Of a stretch of DNA of 64,000 nt, positions 16,280 through 23,772 are shown one piece after another; position 1 is the stretch's first letter; each line of letters opens with the position of its first letter. Made by a program: the position numbers and the translations under genes. Origin of the DNA: Lutibacter oricola (GTDB taxonomy: Bacteria; Bacteroidota; Bacteroidia; Flavobacteriales; Flavobacteriaceae); the NCBI RefSeq assembly GCF_900106565.1, contig NZ_FNNJ01000004.1, forward strand, positions 202,434 through 266,433, in the 5' to 3' direction. The notes beneath the pieces are model-generated. The model was not told where the DNA came from and ran no database searches. It was given only the letters and a program-made list of their open reading frames with translations.

Positions 16280-17803
16280 TCATTGCTTTATAAAATCAAA
16301 TTCTGTAAAGTCGAAATCTGGGTTTGGTACATCTATATGAAGCTTAGCAATTTTACCATTTTTAGTTACATCGAACCAAAGTTTTCCTTCAGGTAAAGAA
16401 GCTAATTTAGTATTAAACCTAAACGTAAAAATATGATCGTTCCAATGTTTTAATTCACCATAAAAAATAGGTGTTTTATCCATTGTAAAATTAAGCTTGT
16501 TGTTTTTTAAAGTCACGGTAACAGTACCATACATTTTGTCTTTATAAACACCAGTATAGGTTTCTAAATTTAAATGATTTTTATTGATGTTTCCTCTTTT
16601 AGATTCGTTGTTTTTTGCTTTGGTATTGGAAGCTTTGTCTTGTTGTTTTTTATAGCCTAAATAGTTGGAAGACCAATCTTTACCATTCAGTTTGTTAGTT
16701 AAAAGAACATCGAGAATTTTGTTGCTTAAAGCACTAGCAACCCAATTTATATTGTTAGTTAAAATTACAACTCCTAGTTTTTTTTCAGGAATAAAAAGTG
16801 ATTTAGAAATCATTCCGTCGTAACCACCTCCGTGAGAAACAATTTTAGAACCTTGATAATCGTTTAAACTCCAACCTAAACCATAAGATTTAAAGTTTGT
16901 TTTTTCGTTGTTTTTTCTAACAGAAAAATTAATATGTGGTGTTGTTATTTTCTGAAAGCTTTGTTCTGAAAACAACTTTTCATCATTTAAACTTCCTTCA
17001 TTTATATTTAGTTGTAGCCACTTAGCAAAATCGTTTACCGAAGAAATTAGCGCACCTGCAGGAGCAATATTATCCCAATTAACCCATTTTAATTCGTTGT
17101 TTTTTCCATTCTCAAAAAAATAAGGCGTTGCAATATTTGTAGTGTTTTTTAATTGCGAAGTAGAAGTTAATGTTCTATTCATTTTAAGAGGTGTTAAAAA
17201 ATGTTCACTTACATAAGTAGCCCAAGATTTTCCGCTCACTTTTTCTATAATTTGGCCAGCTGCTAAAAAAGAAATGTTTGAATAGCCATAGGTAGTTCTA
17301 AATTCGCTAGTAGGTTTTAAATATTCTTGTGCAGCTATAATTTCTTCTGGAGTTTTAGTTGTTCCGTACCATAATAAATCTCCGCTAAAAGTAGCTAAAC
17401 CATTTCTGTGGCAAAGTAAATCTTCGATAGTAGTGTTTTGCGTAACATAATCGTTATACATTTTATAATAAGGTAGGTATTTTACTACTTTATCTGTCCA
17501 TTTTAGTTTACCTTCTTCAACCAAATTAGCAATAGCTGTAGCTGTAAAAGCTTTAGAATTAGATGCAACAGCAAATAATGTGTTGCCATCTACTTTTTGT
17601 TTTTTAGCAATATTGGCAAATCCGTAGCCTTTACTAAAAACTATGGAATCTGCATTTACAATTGCAATTGCCATACCTGGTAGTTGCCATTCTTCTAGAG
17701 ATTTTTCGAAATAAGCATCTAAATGATTAAGTTGTTCTTTGGTTTGTGAATTACTTGAAAAACTTATTAATAATAGGAGCAGAGTTAGTTTAAAAAATTT
17801 CAT
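16280..17803 (-). CDS. Secreted serine hydrolase, class C beta-lactamase fold
   Basis: The 507-residue protein has a signal peptide (cleavage near Gln20). The penicillin-binding motifs are Ser81-x-x-Lys84 (SNSK), Tyr174-Ser-Asn176 and His324-Gly-Gly. Residues after about 400 form a DUF3471-like beta domain (ETYTGVYKDKMYGTVTV). Such proteins act as D-amino-acid peptidases, esterases or beta-lactam hydrolases in the periplasm; the substrate cannot be deduced. A low-complexity linker (KQQDKASNTKAKNNESKRG) joins the two domains. Confidence 0.9.
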   Translation of the reverse strand: MKFFKLTLLLLLISFSSNSQTKEQLNHLDAYFEKSLEEWQLPGMAIAIVNADSIVFSKGYGFANIAKKQKVDGNTLFAVASNSKAFTATAIANLVEEGKLKWTDKVVKYLPYYKMYNDYVTQNTTIEDLLCHRNGLATFSGDLLWYGTTKTPEEIIAAQEYLKPTSEFRTTYGYSNISFLAAGQIIEKVSGKSWATYVSEHFLTPLKMNRTLTSTSQLKNTTNIATPYFFENGKNNELKWVNWDNIAPAGALISSVNDFAKWLQLNINEGSLNDEKLFSEQSFQKITTPHINFSVRKNNEKTNFKSYGLGWSLNDYQGSKIVSHGGGYDGMISKSLFIPEKKLGVVILTNNINWVASALSNKILDVLLTNKLNGKDWSSNYLGYKKQQDKASNTKAKNNESKRGNINKNHLNLETYTGVYKDKMYGTVTVTLKNNKLNFTMDKTPIFYGELKHWNDHIFTFRFNTKLASLPEGKLWFDVTKNGKIAKLHIDVPNPDFDFTEFDFIKQ

Positions 17804-17867
17804 AATATAATTTTATAAAAACGAATTTAATAATAATTATAGTAGTTATGTACATAAATAAGAGTTA

Positions 17868-17875
17868 TATATTTG
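17868..17875 (+). promoter_or_regulatory. -7 promoter element abutting the ykgJ-like start codon
   Basis: TATATTTG is followed by CAGT and then the ATG at 17880, leaving 4 nt between the element and the start codon. Transcription would begin at about the ATG, implying a leaderless message. Confidence 0.45.
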
Positions 17876-17879
17876 CAGT

Positions 17880-18377
17880 ATGAAAGAATTTTTGAAAGAA
17901 TTGCCGGAATTAGCTGAAGAAAAGCGTTTAGAAAGTAAAAAGTACTTTGCGAGATTAAAAAAACGTGTACCTAAAAGGTTAGATTTAATAATGCAAGATT
18001 TACATGAAGAAGAGTTTAAAAAAACGGATTGTTTAACTTGTGGTAATTGTTGTAAAACTACGAGCCCAATTTTTACAGAAAAAGATATTGAACGTATTGC
18101 AAAGCATTTACGTATAAAAGTTGTAAAATTTATTGAGCAATATTTGGAACGTGATGAAGATGATTTTTACGTGTTAAAAAGTTCGCCTTGTACTTTTTTA
18201 GATTTGAATGATAACACGTGTTTTATTTATGATGTTCGTCCAAAAGCTTGTAGTGAATATCCGCATACTAACAGACGTAAATTTATTCAAATTGCAGAAT
18301 TAACTATAAAAAACACAGAAATTTGCCCTGCAGCATATAATATTGTAGAGGCTTTAAAAGTTAAATTACCAAAATAA
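17880..18377 (+). CDS. YkgJ-family cysteine cluster protein
   Basis: This 165-residue cytoplasmic protein contains the CxxCxxCC motif of the family (Cys51, 54, 57, 58), then SPCTFLDLNDNTCFIYDVRPKAC and SEYPH, and a last cysteine in EICPAA. The spacing fits the CxxCxxCC...C...C...RPxxC...P pattern, thought to bind zinc or an iron-sulfur cluster; the function of the family is unknown. The start is fixed by the promoter only 4 nt away. The downstream gene begins 25 bp later, so the two may be co-transcribed. Confidence 0.85.
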   Translation: MKEFLKELPELAEEKRLESKKYFARLKKRVPKRLDLIMQDLHEEEFKKTDCLTCGNCCKTTSPIFTEKDIERIAKHLRIKVVKFIEQYLERDEDDFYVLKSSPCTFLDLNDNTCFIYDVRPKACSEYPHTNRRKFIQIAELTIKNTEICPAAYNIVEALKVKLPK

Positions 18378-18402
18378 TATTCATATTCTAAAGGTTGTTA
18401 AA

Positions 18403-19575
18403 ATGACTAAATTTTTTAAATTTTTAATTGTTTCCGTATTGTTTTTTTCGGTATCAATATTAAGTGCTCAAAATGTAATGTATGTTTATGGAGATGTTTC
18501 GGCAGATGGAGATATACCGTCTGGTGATAAAAAACCATTTCATCAAATGCGTTTAACAGATACAGGTAATTTAGGTATGAGTCAGTTTTTAGAAGCTTTG
18601 GAAGAAGTAAAACTTACGGTAACTGAAGTTTACGATCAAGAAATTGAATTTACTTTAAAAAGCTTAAAAAATATTGATGTTTTAATTTTAGCATCTAACC
18701 AGCGCGTATTTTCTAAAAATGAAGCAAAAGCTGTTGGAAAATGGGTAAATAATGGTGGAGGTTTAGTTGTTTGGTCGGATAGCGCTTTTGGAGGTGAATA
18801 TAAATTAGTTGGAGTAGATAACCCTACAGGAAGAATTTCGGACAATATAATTACCGAACAATTTGGAATGCACTTTTTAACAGATAATGGAGCCGGAAAT
18901 TATCTAGTAAAAGAGTATACAAAAAATCACTTTTTAAATGCTAATAATAAAAATGGAGGTATTCGTTTTAGAGGAGAAGGGGTTAGTTTTGTTCGTATTT
19001 CTCCACCAGCAATTATGTTGGCAAAAGCTCAAGAAGGTGGATTAGGAGGTAAGCTGCGAGTTAATAAAAACGATGGTGTTTTTAATGCAGAAACCGATGC
19101 TGCTCTGGCTATAGCCAACATAGGTAAAGGTAGAGTAGTAGGTTTATTTGATAGAAACTTGTTTTGGAATGCTGGTGCAGGAACACGTATAAGTCATTCA
19201 GATAATAGAGAGTTTACACAGCGATTAATGTTGTATGCAGCAGGTATTGAAGATGAAAGTAGACTTCCTTCTGATAAAAAAAGTGTTTCAAAAGGAATAA
19301 ATAATCCGCCAATAATTAACATTACCCACGTTTTAAAAGAAAATAAATTTGTATTTGTAACTTCTTCTATAGTTGATAATGATACAGATAACAAAGCTCC
19401 TGAAATTTTTTGGAAACAAGTTAAAGGGCCAGCTCAAGGTATTTTTGAAAACAACAATCCAAATACTTTAACACCAGTAATTGAATTGCCTAAGCAAGGT
19501 GTGTATCGTTTTCAGGCAATTATAAAAGATGGTGAATTTCATTTTAGAAAAAATATTGAGGTACAAAAGAAATAA
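18403..19575 (+). CDS. Secreted protein with GATase-like fold and C-terminal Ig-like domain
   Basis: The 390-residue protein has a signal peptide (cleaved after SILSAQ). Residues 25-290 resemble the Rossmann-like DUF4350/ThuA class (NVMYVYGDVSADGD, IDVLILASNQRVFSKNEAKA, NNGGGLVVWSDSAFGG, GKGRVVGLFDR), which usually binds ligands without the glutaminase triad. The last 90 residues form a PKD/cadherin-like beta domain (DNDTDNKAPEIFWKQVKGP). It probably acts outside the inner membrane, perhaps in carbohydrate binding. I do not recognise a specific family member. Confidence 0.65.
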   Translation: MTKFFKFLIVSVLFFSVSILSAQNVMYVYGDVSADGDIPSGDKKPFHQMRLTDTGNLGMSQFLEALEEVKLTVTEVYDQEIEFTLKSLKNIDVLILASNQRVFSKNEAKAVGKWVNNGGGLVVWSDSAFGGEYKLVGVDNPTGRISDNIITEQFGMHFLTDNGAGNYLVKEYTKNHFLNANNKNGGIRFRGEGVSFVRISPPAIMLAKAQEGGLGGKLRVNKNDGVFNAETDAALAIANIGKGRVVGLFDRNLFWNAGAGTRISHSDNREFTQRLMLYAAGIEDESRLPSDKKSVSKGINNPPIINITHVLKENKFVFVTSSIVDNDTDNKAPEIFWKQVKGPAQGIFENNNPNTLTPVIELPKQGVYRFQAIIKDGEFHFRKNIEVQKK

Positions 19576-19630
19576 TTTTTTTAGACGAGTAATTTATTGA
19601 GATTTTTATTATTTTTATTAAAAAAATAAT

Positions 19631-20467
19631 ATGAAAAAAATTGTTATGCTTGTATCAATAGTTTTATTGATGCAGTCTTCCTTTGTTAAAGCAAATTCAA
19701 AATCTATTAACTGGATTCATTCTTATGAAGATGGACTTAAAATGTCAAAATTATTAAACAAACCTATTTTGTTGGATTTTACAGCATTGTGGTGCGGACC
19801 ATGTAGGAAAATGGATAGAGATGTTTGGAGTAAAGAGGATGTAAAATTAATTATGAATAATTTTGTACCTGTTAAAGTTGATTTTGATACCGAAAAAGAA
19901 TTGGTAAGAAAGTATAGTGTAAAAGGTATACCATATATTTTTATTATTGATGCTTGGGGTAGCGAGTTGTATTCATTTATAGGTTATCGAGATGAAATTC
20001 AAACACTTAAAATTCTTAAAAACTTCTCAATTAATATGAGTAGTATATATCAAGCTTTAACTATTTTAGAAAAAAGTAAAGATAATTTATACTCTAATTT
20101 AAGGGTGGCTCAAAAATTTCAAAATGTAGCATTTATGTTAACCGATGATTCGAAAAAGTCTTTTTTAAAGAGGAGTAATAAGTATTTAAGAGAATCTGAG
20201 AGTTTAGCAAAAAATAGTGAAAAGAAAGTTAAAGAAAAGATAGCTTTGTTACATTTGTTAAATAAAGCTTACAATAAAAGTTATAAAAGTGTACTAAAAA
20301 AATTACCAAAAGAATTTAAAGAAGTCGATAAATCTAACAAATGCTTGTATAATTATATTGAGTTTTATTGTAATCAACTTCAGGGAAATACTGTGGAAGC
20401 CGAAAAATATTATCAATTAATAACAGGTTCTTACAAACAAAAGGCAGATTTTATATTGAAAGTATAA
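19631..20467 (+). CDS. Periplasmic thioredoxin-like protein
   Basis: The protein has a signal peptide (residues 1-22) and a thioredoxin domain at about 28-125 with the active site WCGPC (Trp54-Cys58) and cis-Pro in KGIPYIF. A helical C-terminal half (residues 130-278) has no recognised fold; similar arrangements occur in DUF255/thioredoxin-like proteins of Bacteroidota. It likely reduces or isomerises disulfides in the periplasm. The lone gene is followed by a strong terminator. Confidence 0.85.
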   Translation: MKKIVMLVSIVLLMQSSFVKANSKSINWIHSYEDGLKMSKLLNKPILLDFTALWCGPCRKMDRDVWSKEDVKLIMNNFVPVKVDFDTEKELVRKYSVKGIPYIFIIDAWGSELYSFIGYRDEIQTLKILKNFSINMSSIYQALTILEKSKDNLYSNLRVAQKFQNVAFMLTDDSKKSFLKRSNKYLRESESLAKNSEKKVKEKIALLHLLNKAYNKSYKSVLKKLPKEFKEVDKSNKCLYNYIEFYCNQLQGNTVEAEKYYQLITGSYKQKADFILKV

Positions 20468-20471
20468 AATT

Positions 20472-20508
20472 AAAAAGAGACTTCTAATTTAATTAGAAGT
20501 CTCTTTTT
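20472..20508 (+). terminator. Bidirectional terminator between thioredoxin and DUF1080 genes
   Basis: A perfect 18-bp inverted repeat (20472-20489 / 20491-20508) is bounded by A5 and T5. It lies between two convergent genes. Confidence 0.88.
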
Positions 20509-20514
20509 AAAATA

Positions 20515-21321
20515 TTACAACTCCTTAATTTTAATTTCTTTAAATTCAACACCTTGTCCTTCAGATTGTAAACCAATATAACCTTCTGTTAATGCTTTAC
20601 CATCAATTTTAATAGCTGGGTCGAAATTTTTAACAACTCTACCACCAATATGTGGTTTGCTGTACTGTAAAACTTCTTCTCCGTCTATAAAATGTTTAAT
20701 TATAGAGTCTTTATAAACTATTAATTCAGCTTTTACCCATTGATTATAAGCATAAGTTTTAGATGAAGAACTAATACAATGTTTAGGCGAAACTTCACCT
20801 TCAAAATAAACTTCTGTAGCTGGCGAACACATATTTCCGGTTGGTCGTTCTCCTTTATTAGCATCTGCTAATAACTGAAATTCAATAGATATAGGCCAGT
20901 TTTGATCTTTTAAAATAGTTTTTGGATCTTGTGAGTGAAACATTACGCCGCTATTTCTATAAGTATGTATTGGTCCGTCTTCTAACCATTCGTTAGTAAA
21001 CCTATACTCAAACTTTAAATGAAAAGAAGAGAATGATTTATTATAGAATAAATGCCCAAAACGCTCATTTAATTTACCTTCATAACCATCATAATTAACG
21101 TGAATGATATTATCGGAAACTCTAAAGGTGTTTTTGTAATTATCGCCAATATTATAGTGATTAATTTTCGCAGTCCAATTATCTAAGTTTTTACCATTGA
21201 ATAAGTATTCCCAATCATTTTGAGGAATAATTTCTGTTTTTTTTATCTTGAAATTACAAGAGGAAATTAGTATTGTTAAACCTAAAACAATTAATACTTT
21301 AAGATTATTCATACAGTACAT
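20515..21321 (-). CDS. DUF1080 (3-keto-glycoside hydrolase/lyase-like) lipoprotein
   Basis: The protein carries a lipoprotein signal (LTILISSC) and a concanavalin-like DUF1080 domain: WEYLFNGKNLDNW near the start, RNSGVMFHSQ, SIEFQLLAD and GYIGLQSEGQGVEFKEIKIKEL at the end. Some members of this family act on 3-keto-glycosides. The domain covers the whole mature protein, 268 residues in all. The start overlaps the upstream NamZ-like gene by 17 bp, or by 8 bp if Met4 (21312) is used, so the two are coupled. Co-function on bacterial or algal glycans is likely but unproven. Confidence 0.85.
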   Translation of the reverse strand: MYCMNNLKVLIVLGLTILISSCNFKIKKTEIIPQNDWEYLFNGKNLDNWTAKINHYNIGDNYKNTFRVSDNIIHVNYDGYEGKLNERFGHLFYNKSFSSFHLKFEYRFTNEWLEDGPIHTYRNSGVMFHSQDPKTILKDQNWPISIEFQLLADANKGERPTGNMCSPATEVYFEGEVSPKHCISSSSKTYAYNQWVKAELIVYKDSIIKHFIDGEEVLQYSKPHIGGRVVKNFDPAIKIDGKALTEGYIGLQSEGQGVEFKEIKIKEL

Positions 21322-22525
21322 ATTTTTTTCTAATTAATTTGAATTCTTCAATTTTTGGTTGCCAAGATTTTCTAATTTCTGTTGAAGAAACACCAGATTT
21401 TAATTGGTTTTCTAAAATTGTATTTCCAGCGTGAATAGTAAAAGTACTACCAAAGAATTTTTCTGTTTTAGGTGTTTTTTTATAAGCATTAACCAACCAA
21501 TTTATGTTTATACTATCTAGTTTTTTAGTATTTTTTAAATCTACACCATAACATAATTTATTTTTATGTTTTGGGTATTTCGAACCAAAATTTGGTTGTG
21601 GAGTATAGGTAAACTCACTTTTAGGAAAAAAAGGAGCTCCATATTGTTGAAATTGTTGTTCGGTTCCTCTACCAGCGTTTATAGTAGTTCCTTCAAAAAA
21701 ACCAAGACTTGGATACAAGTTAATGGAAACATTATTAGGTAAATTTGGAGATGGTCTAACAGGTAAACTATAGCTACTTTTATGTGTATAATTTTTAAGC
21801 GGTATAACGGTTAAATCACAAATAACTTCATTTTTTAACCATTTTTCTCCGTTTATCATTTTTGCATATTCACCAATTGTCATTCCATAAACTAACGGTA
21901 CAGTATGCATACCAACAAAGCTTTTATGTTCAATTTCTAAAGTAGGTCCATCTATATAATGTCCGTTTGGATTGGGTCTATCAAACACAATTACAGGAAT
22001 ATTTTGTTCAGCACAAGCCTCCATAACATAATGCATTGTAGAAATGTATGTGTAAAACCGAACGCCAACATCTTGAATATCAAAAACAACCAAGTCAATA
22101 TTTTGTAATTGCTCTTTGGTTGGTTTTTTGTTTTTTCCGTATAATGATGTTATAGGTAAACCAGTTTTGGTATCAATTCCATCTTCAACTTTTTCAGCAG
22201 CATCGGCTTTTCCTCTAAAACCATGTTCTGGAGAAAACACTTTTTTAATTGAAATATTTAACGCTAGTAAGCTGTCTATTAAGTGTATGTGTTTTTTGTT
22301 TTTGGTTGAAATTATTGTGGTTTGGTTGGCAACAACTGCAATATTTTTGTTTTTTAATAACTTTAAATAGCTTTTTGTTTGTTGTGCTGCCGTTATAATT
22401 TCTATAGAAACTTTAGGCGTTTTTTGTTCTAATTTTTGAGCTTTAGATTCTTTACAAGAATTCAAACTTAAAAATAAGCTTAAAACCAAATAGAAATATG
22501 TATTTTTGAATCGTTTATAAATCAT
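21305..22525 (-). CDS. namZ: NamZ-like exo-beta-N-acetylmuramidase (DUF1343), lipoprotein
   Basis: The 406-residue protein has a short signal ending LSLNSC (Cys24), so it is a lipoprotein. The DUF1343 signature FSPEHGFRG carries Glu100 and His101, proposed active-site residues of family GH171, and is followed by FDIQDVGVRFYTYISTM, FDRPNPNG and GRGTEQQFQQYGAP. Known members remove terminal N-acetylmuramic acid from peptidoglycan fragments, so this enzyme likely takes part in cell-wall recycling. Its start codon is only 5 bp from that of a divergent permease gene. Confidence 0.88.
   Translation of the reverse strand: MIYKRFKNTYFYLVLSLFLSLNSCKESKAQKLEQKTPKVSIEIITAAQQTKSYLKLLKNKNIAVVANQTTIISTKNKKHIHLIDSLLALNISIKKVFSPEHGFRGKADAAEKVEDGIDTKTGLPITSLYGKNKKPTKEQLQNIDLVVFDIQDVGVRFYTYISTMHYVMEACAEQNIPVIVFDRPNPNGHYIDGPTLEIEHKSFVGMHTVPLVYGMTIGEYAKMINGEKWLKNEVICDLTVIPLKNYTHKSSYSLPVRPSPNLPNNVSINLYPSLGFFEGTTINAGRGTEQQFQQYGAPFFPKSEFTYTPQPNFGSKYPKHKNKLCYGVDLKNTKKLDSININWLVNAYKKTPKTEKFFGSTFTIHAGNTILENQLKSGVSSTEIRKSWQPKIEEFKLIRKKYVLYE
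22501..22508 (+). promoter_or_regulatory. -7 promoter element for the LolC/E-type permease
   Basis: TATTTTTG is an exact TAnnTTTG match 22 bp upstream of the TTG start at 22531. It lies inside the first codons of the divergent namZ-like gene. Confidence 0.45.
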
Positions 22526-22530
22526 ATAAA

Positions 22531-23766
22531 TTGAATTACGAATTATTTCTTGCTAAACGTATTATTGCTGCTAAAGAGTATAAAAGTAGCATTTCATCAC
22601 CAATAATAAAAATTGCAATTATTGCTATTGCCCTGGGTATTATAATTATGATGATTTCTGTGGCTACAAGTTTTGGGCTTCAAGAAAAAATACGTGAAAA
22701 AATTTCAGGATTTAATGGCCACGTGCAAATAACAAATTTCGATAATAATAATTCTGAAATTACGCTTGAACCAGTTTCTGTTGAACAAGATTTTTATCCA
22801 GAATTTACTTCAGTAGATAATGTTAATAATGTACAGGTTTTTGCTACAAAGGCTGGAATTATTAGAACCGAAACAGATTTTGAAGGTATTATATTTAAAG
22901 GTGTTTCAAGCGATTATAATTGGTCTTTTTTTAAAGAGTATTTAGTTGAAGGTAATGTGCCAACTTATACCAATGAGGCATCGAATGAAGTATTAATATC
23001 AACAATTATTTCTAAGCGTTTAAATTTAAAATTAGGCGATACTTTTAATATTTTATTTGTGAAAAAAGACACTAATAAACCGCCTTGGTTACGTGTTGTA
23101 AAAATTGTAGGTATTTATAATTCAGGTTTTCAGGAGTTTGATGAAAATTTTGTAATTGCTGATATTAAGCATATTCAAAAAATGAATAGATGGAAAGCTA
23201 CCGAAGTTGGTGGTTTTGAAGTTATTCTAAATAATTTCGATGAAATAGAATCTAAGAGTGATGAAATATATAAAGAAACTTCATCAACTCTAAACACTGC
23301 TAGTATTTTAGAAAAACATCCTGGTATTTTTGAATGGATTAGTTTATTTGACAATAATACGTACTTAATTATTGTTATAATGATTTTGGTTGCTGGTATT
23401 AATATGATTACTGCTTTATTAGTTTTAATATTAGAACGTACCCAAATGATTGGTATTTTAAAAGCCTTAGGTAGTAGTAATTTAAGTGTTAGAAAAGTGT
23501 TTTTATACAACGCTGCTTACTTAATTCTAAAAGGGTTGTTTTGGGGGAATTTAATAGGTTTTTCAATACTATTTATTCAAAAGCAATTTGAATTAATTTC
23601 GTTAAATCCTGAAACATACTATGTTAACACAGTACCAATTGCCATTAATTTTTGGACAATTTTACTTTTAAATGTTGGTACACTGCTATTATGTTTAATA
23701 ATGCTAATTGTACCAACCATTATAATTTCAAAAATAAGCCCAGTAAAAGCTATAAAGTTTGATTAG
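22531..23766 (+). CDS. LolC/LolE-type ABC transporter permease (FtsX-like)
   Basis: The 411-residue protein has one N-terminal membrane helix (SPIIKIAIIAIALGIIIMM), a periplasmic domain of about 220 residues (MacB-PCD fold, starting GHVQITNF) and three C-terminal helices typical of FtsX-like permeases (TQMIGILKALGSSN coupling segment). It is the membrane part of a lipoprotein-releasing ABC system; the ATPase LolD is not adjacent. Translation starts at a TTG: the protein then begins with the conserved NYELFLAKRIIA, and no upstream ATG fits. Confidence 0.88.
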   Translation: MNYELFLAKRIIAAKEYKSSISSPIIKIAIIAIALGIIIMMISVATSFGLQEKIREKISGFNGHVQITNFDNNNSEITLEPVSVEQDFYPEFTSVDNVNNVQVFATKAGIIRTETDFEGIIFKGVSSDYNWSFFKEYLVEGNVPTYTNEASNEVLISTIISKRLNLKLGDTFNILFVKKDTNKPPWLRVVKIVGIYNSGFQEFDENFVIADIKHIQKMNRWKATEVGGFEVILNNFDEIESKSDEIYKETSSTLNTASILEKHPGIFEWISLFDNNTYLIIVIMILVAGINMITALLVLILERTQMIGILKALGSSNLSVRKVFLYNAAYLILKGLFWGNLIGFSILFIQKQFELISLNPETYYVNTVPIAINFWTILLLNVGTLLLCLIMLIVPTIIISKISPVKAIKFD

Positions 23767-23772
23767 AAAATT

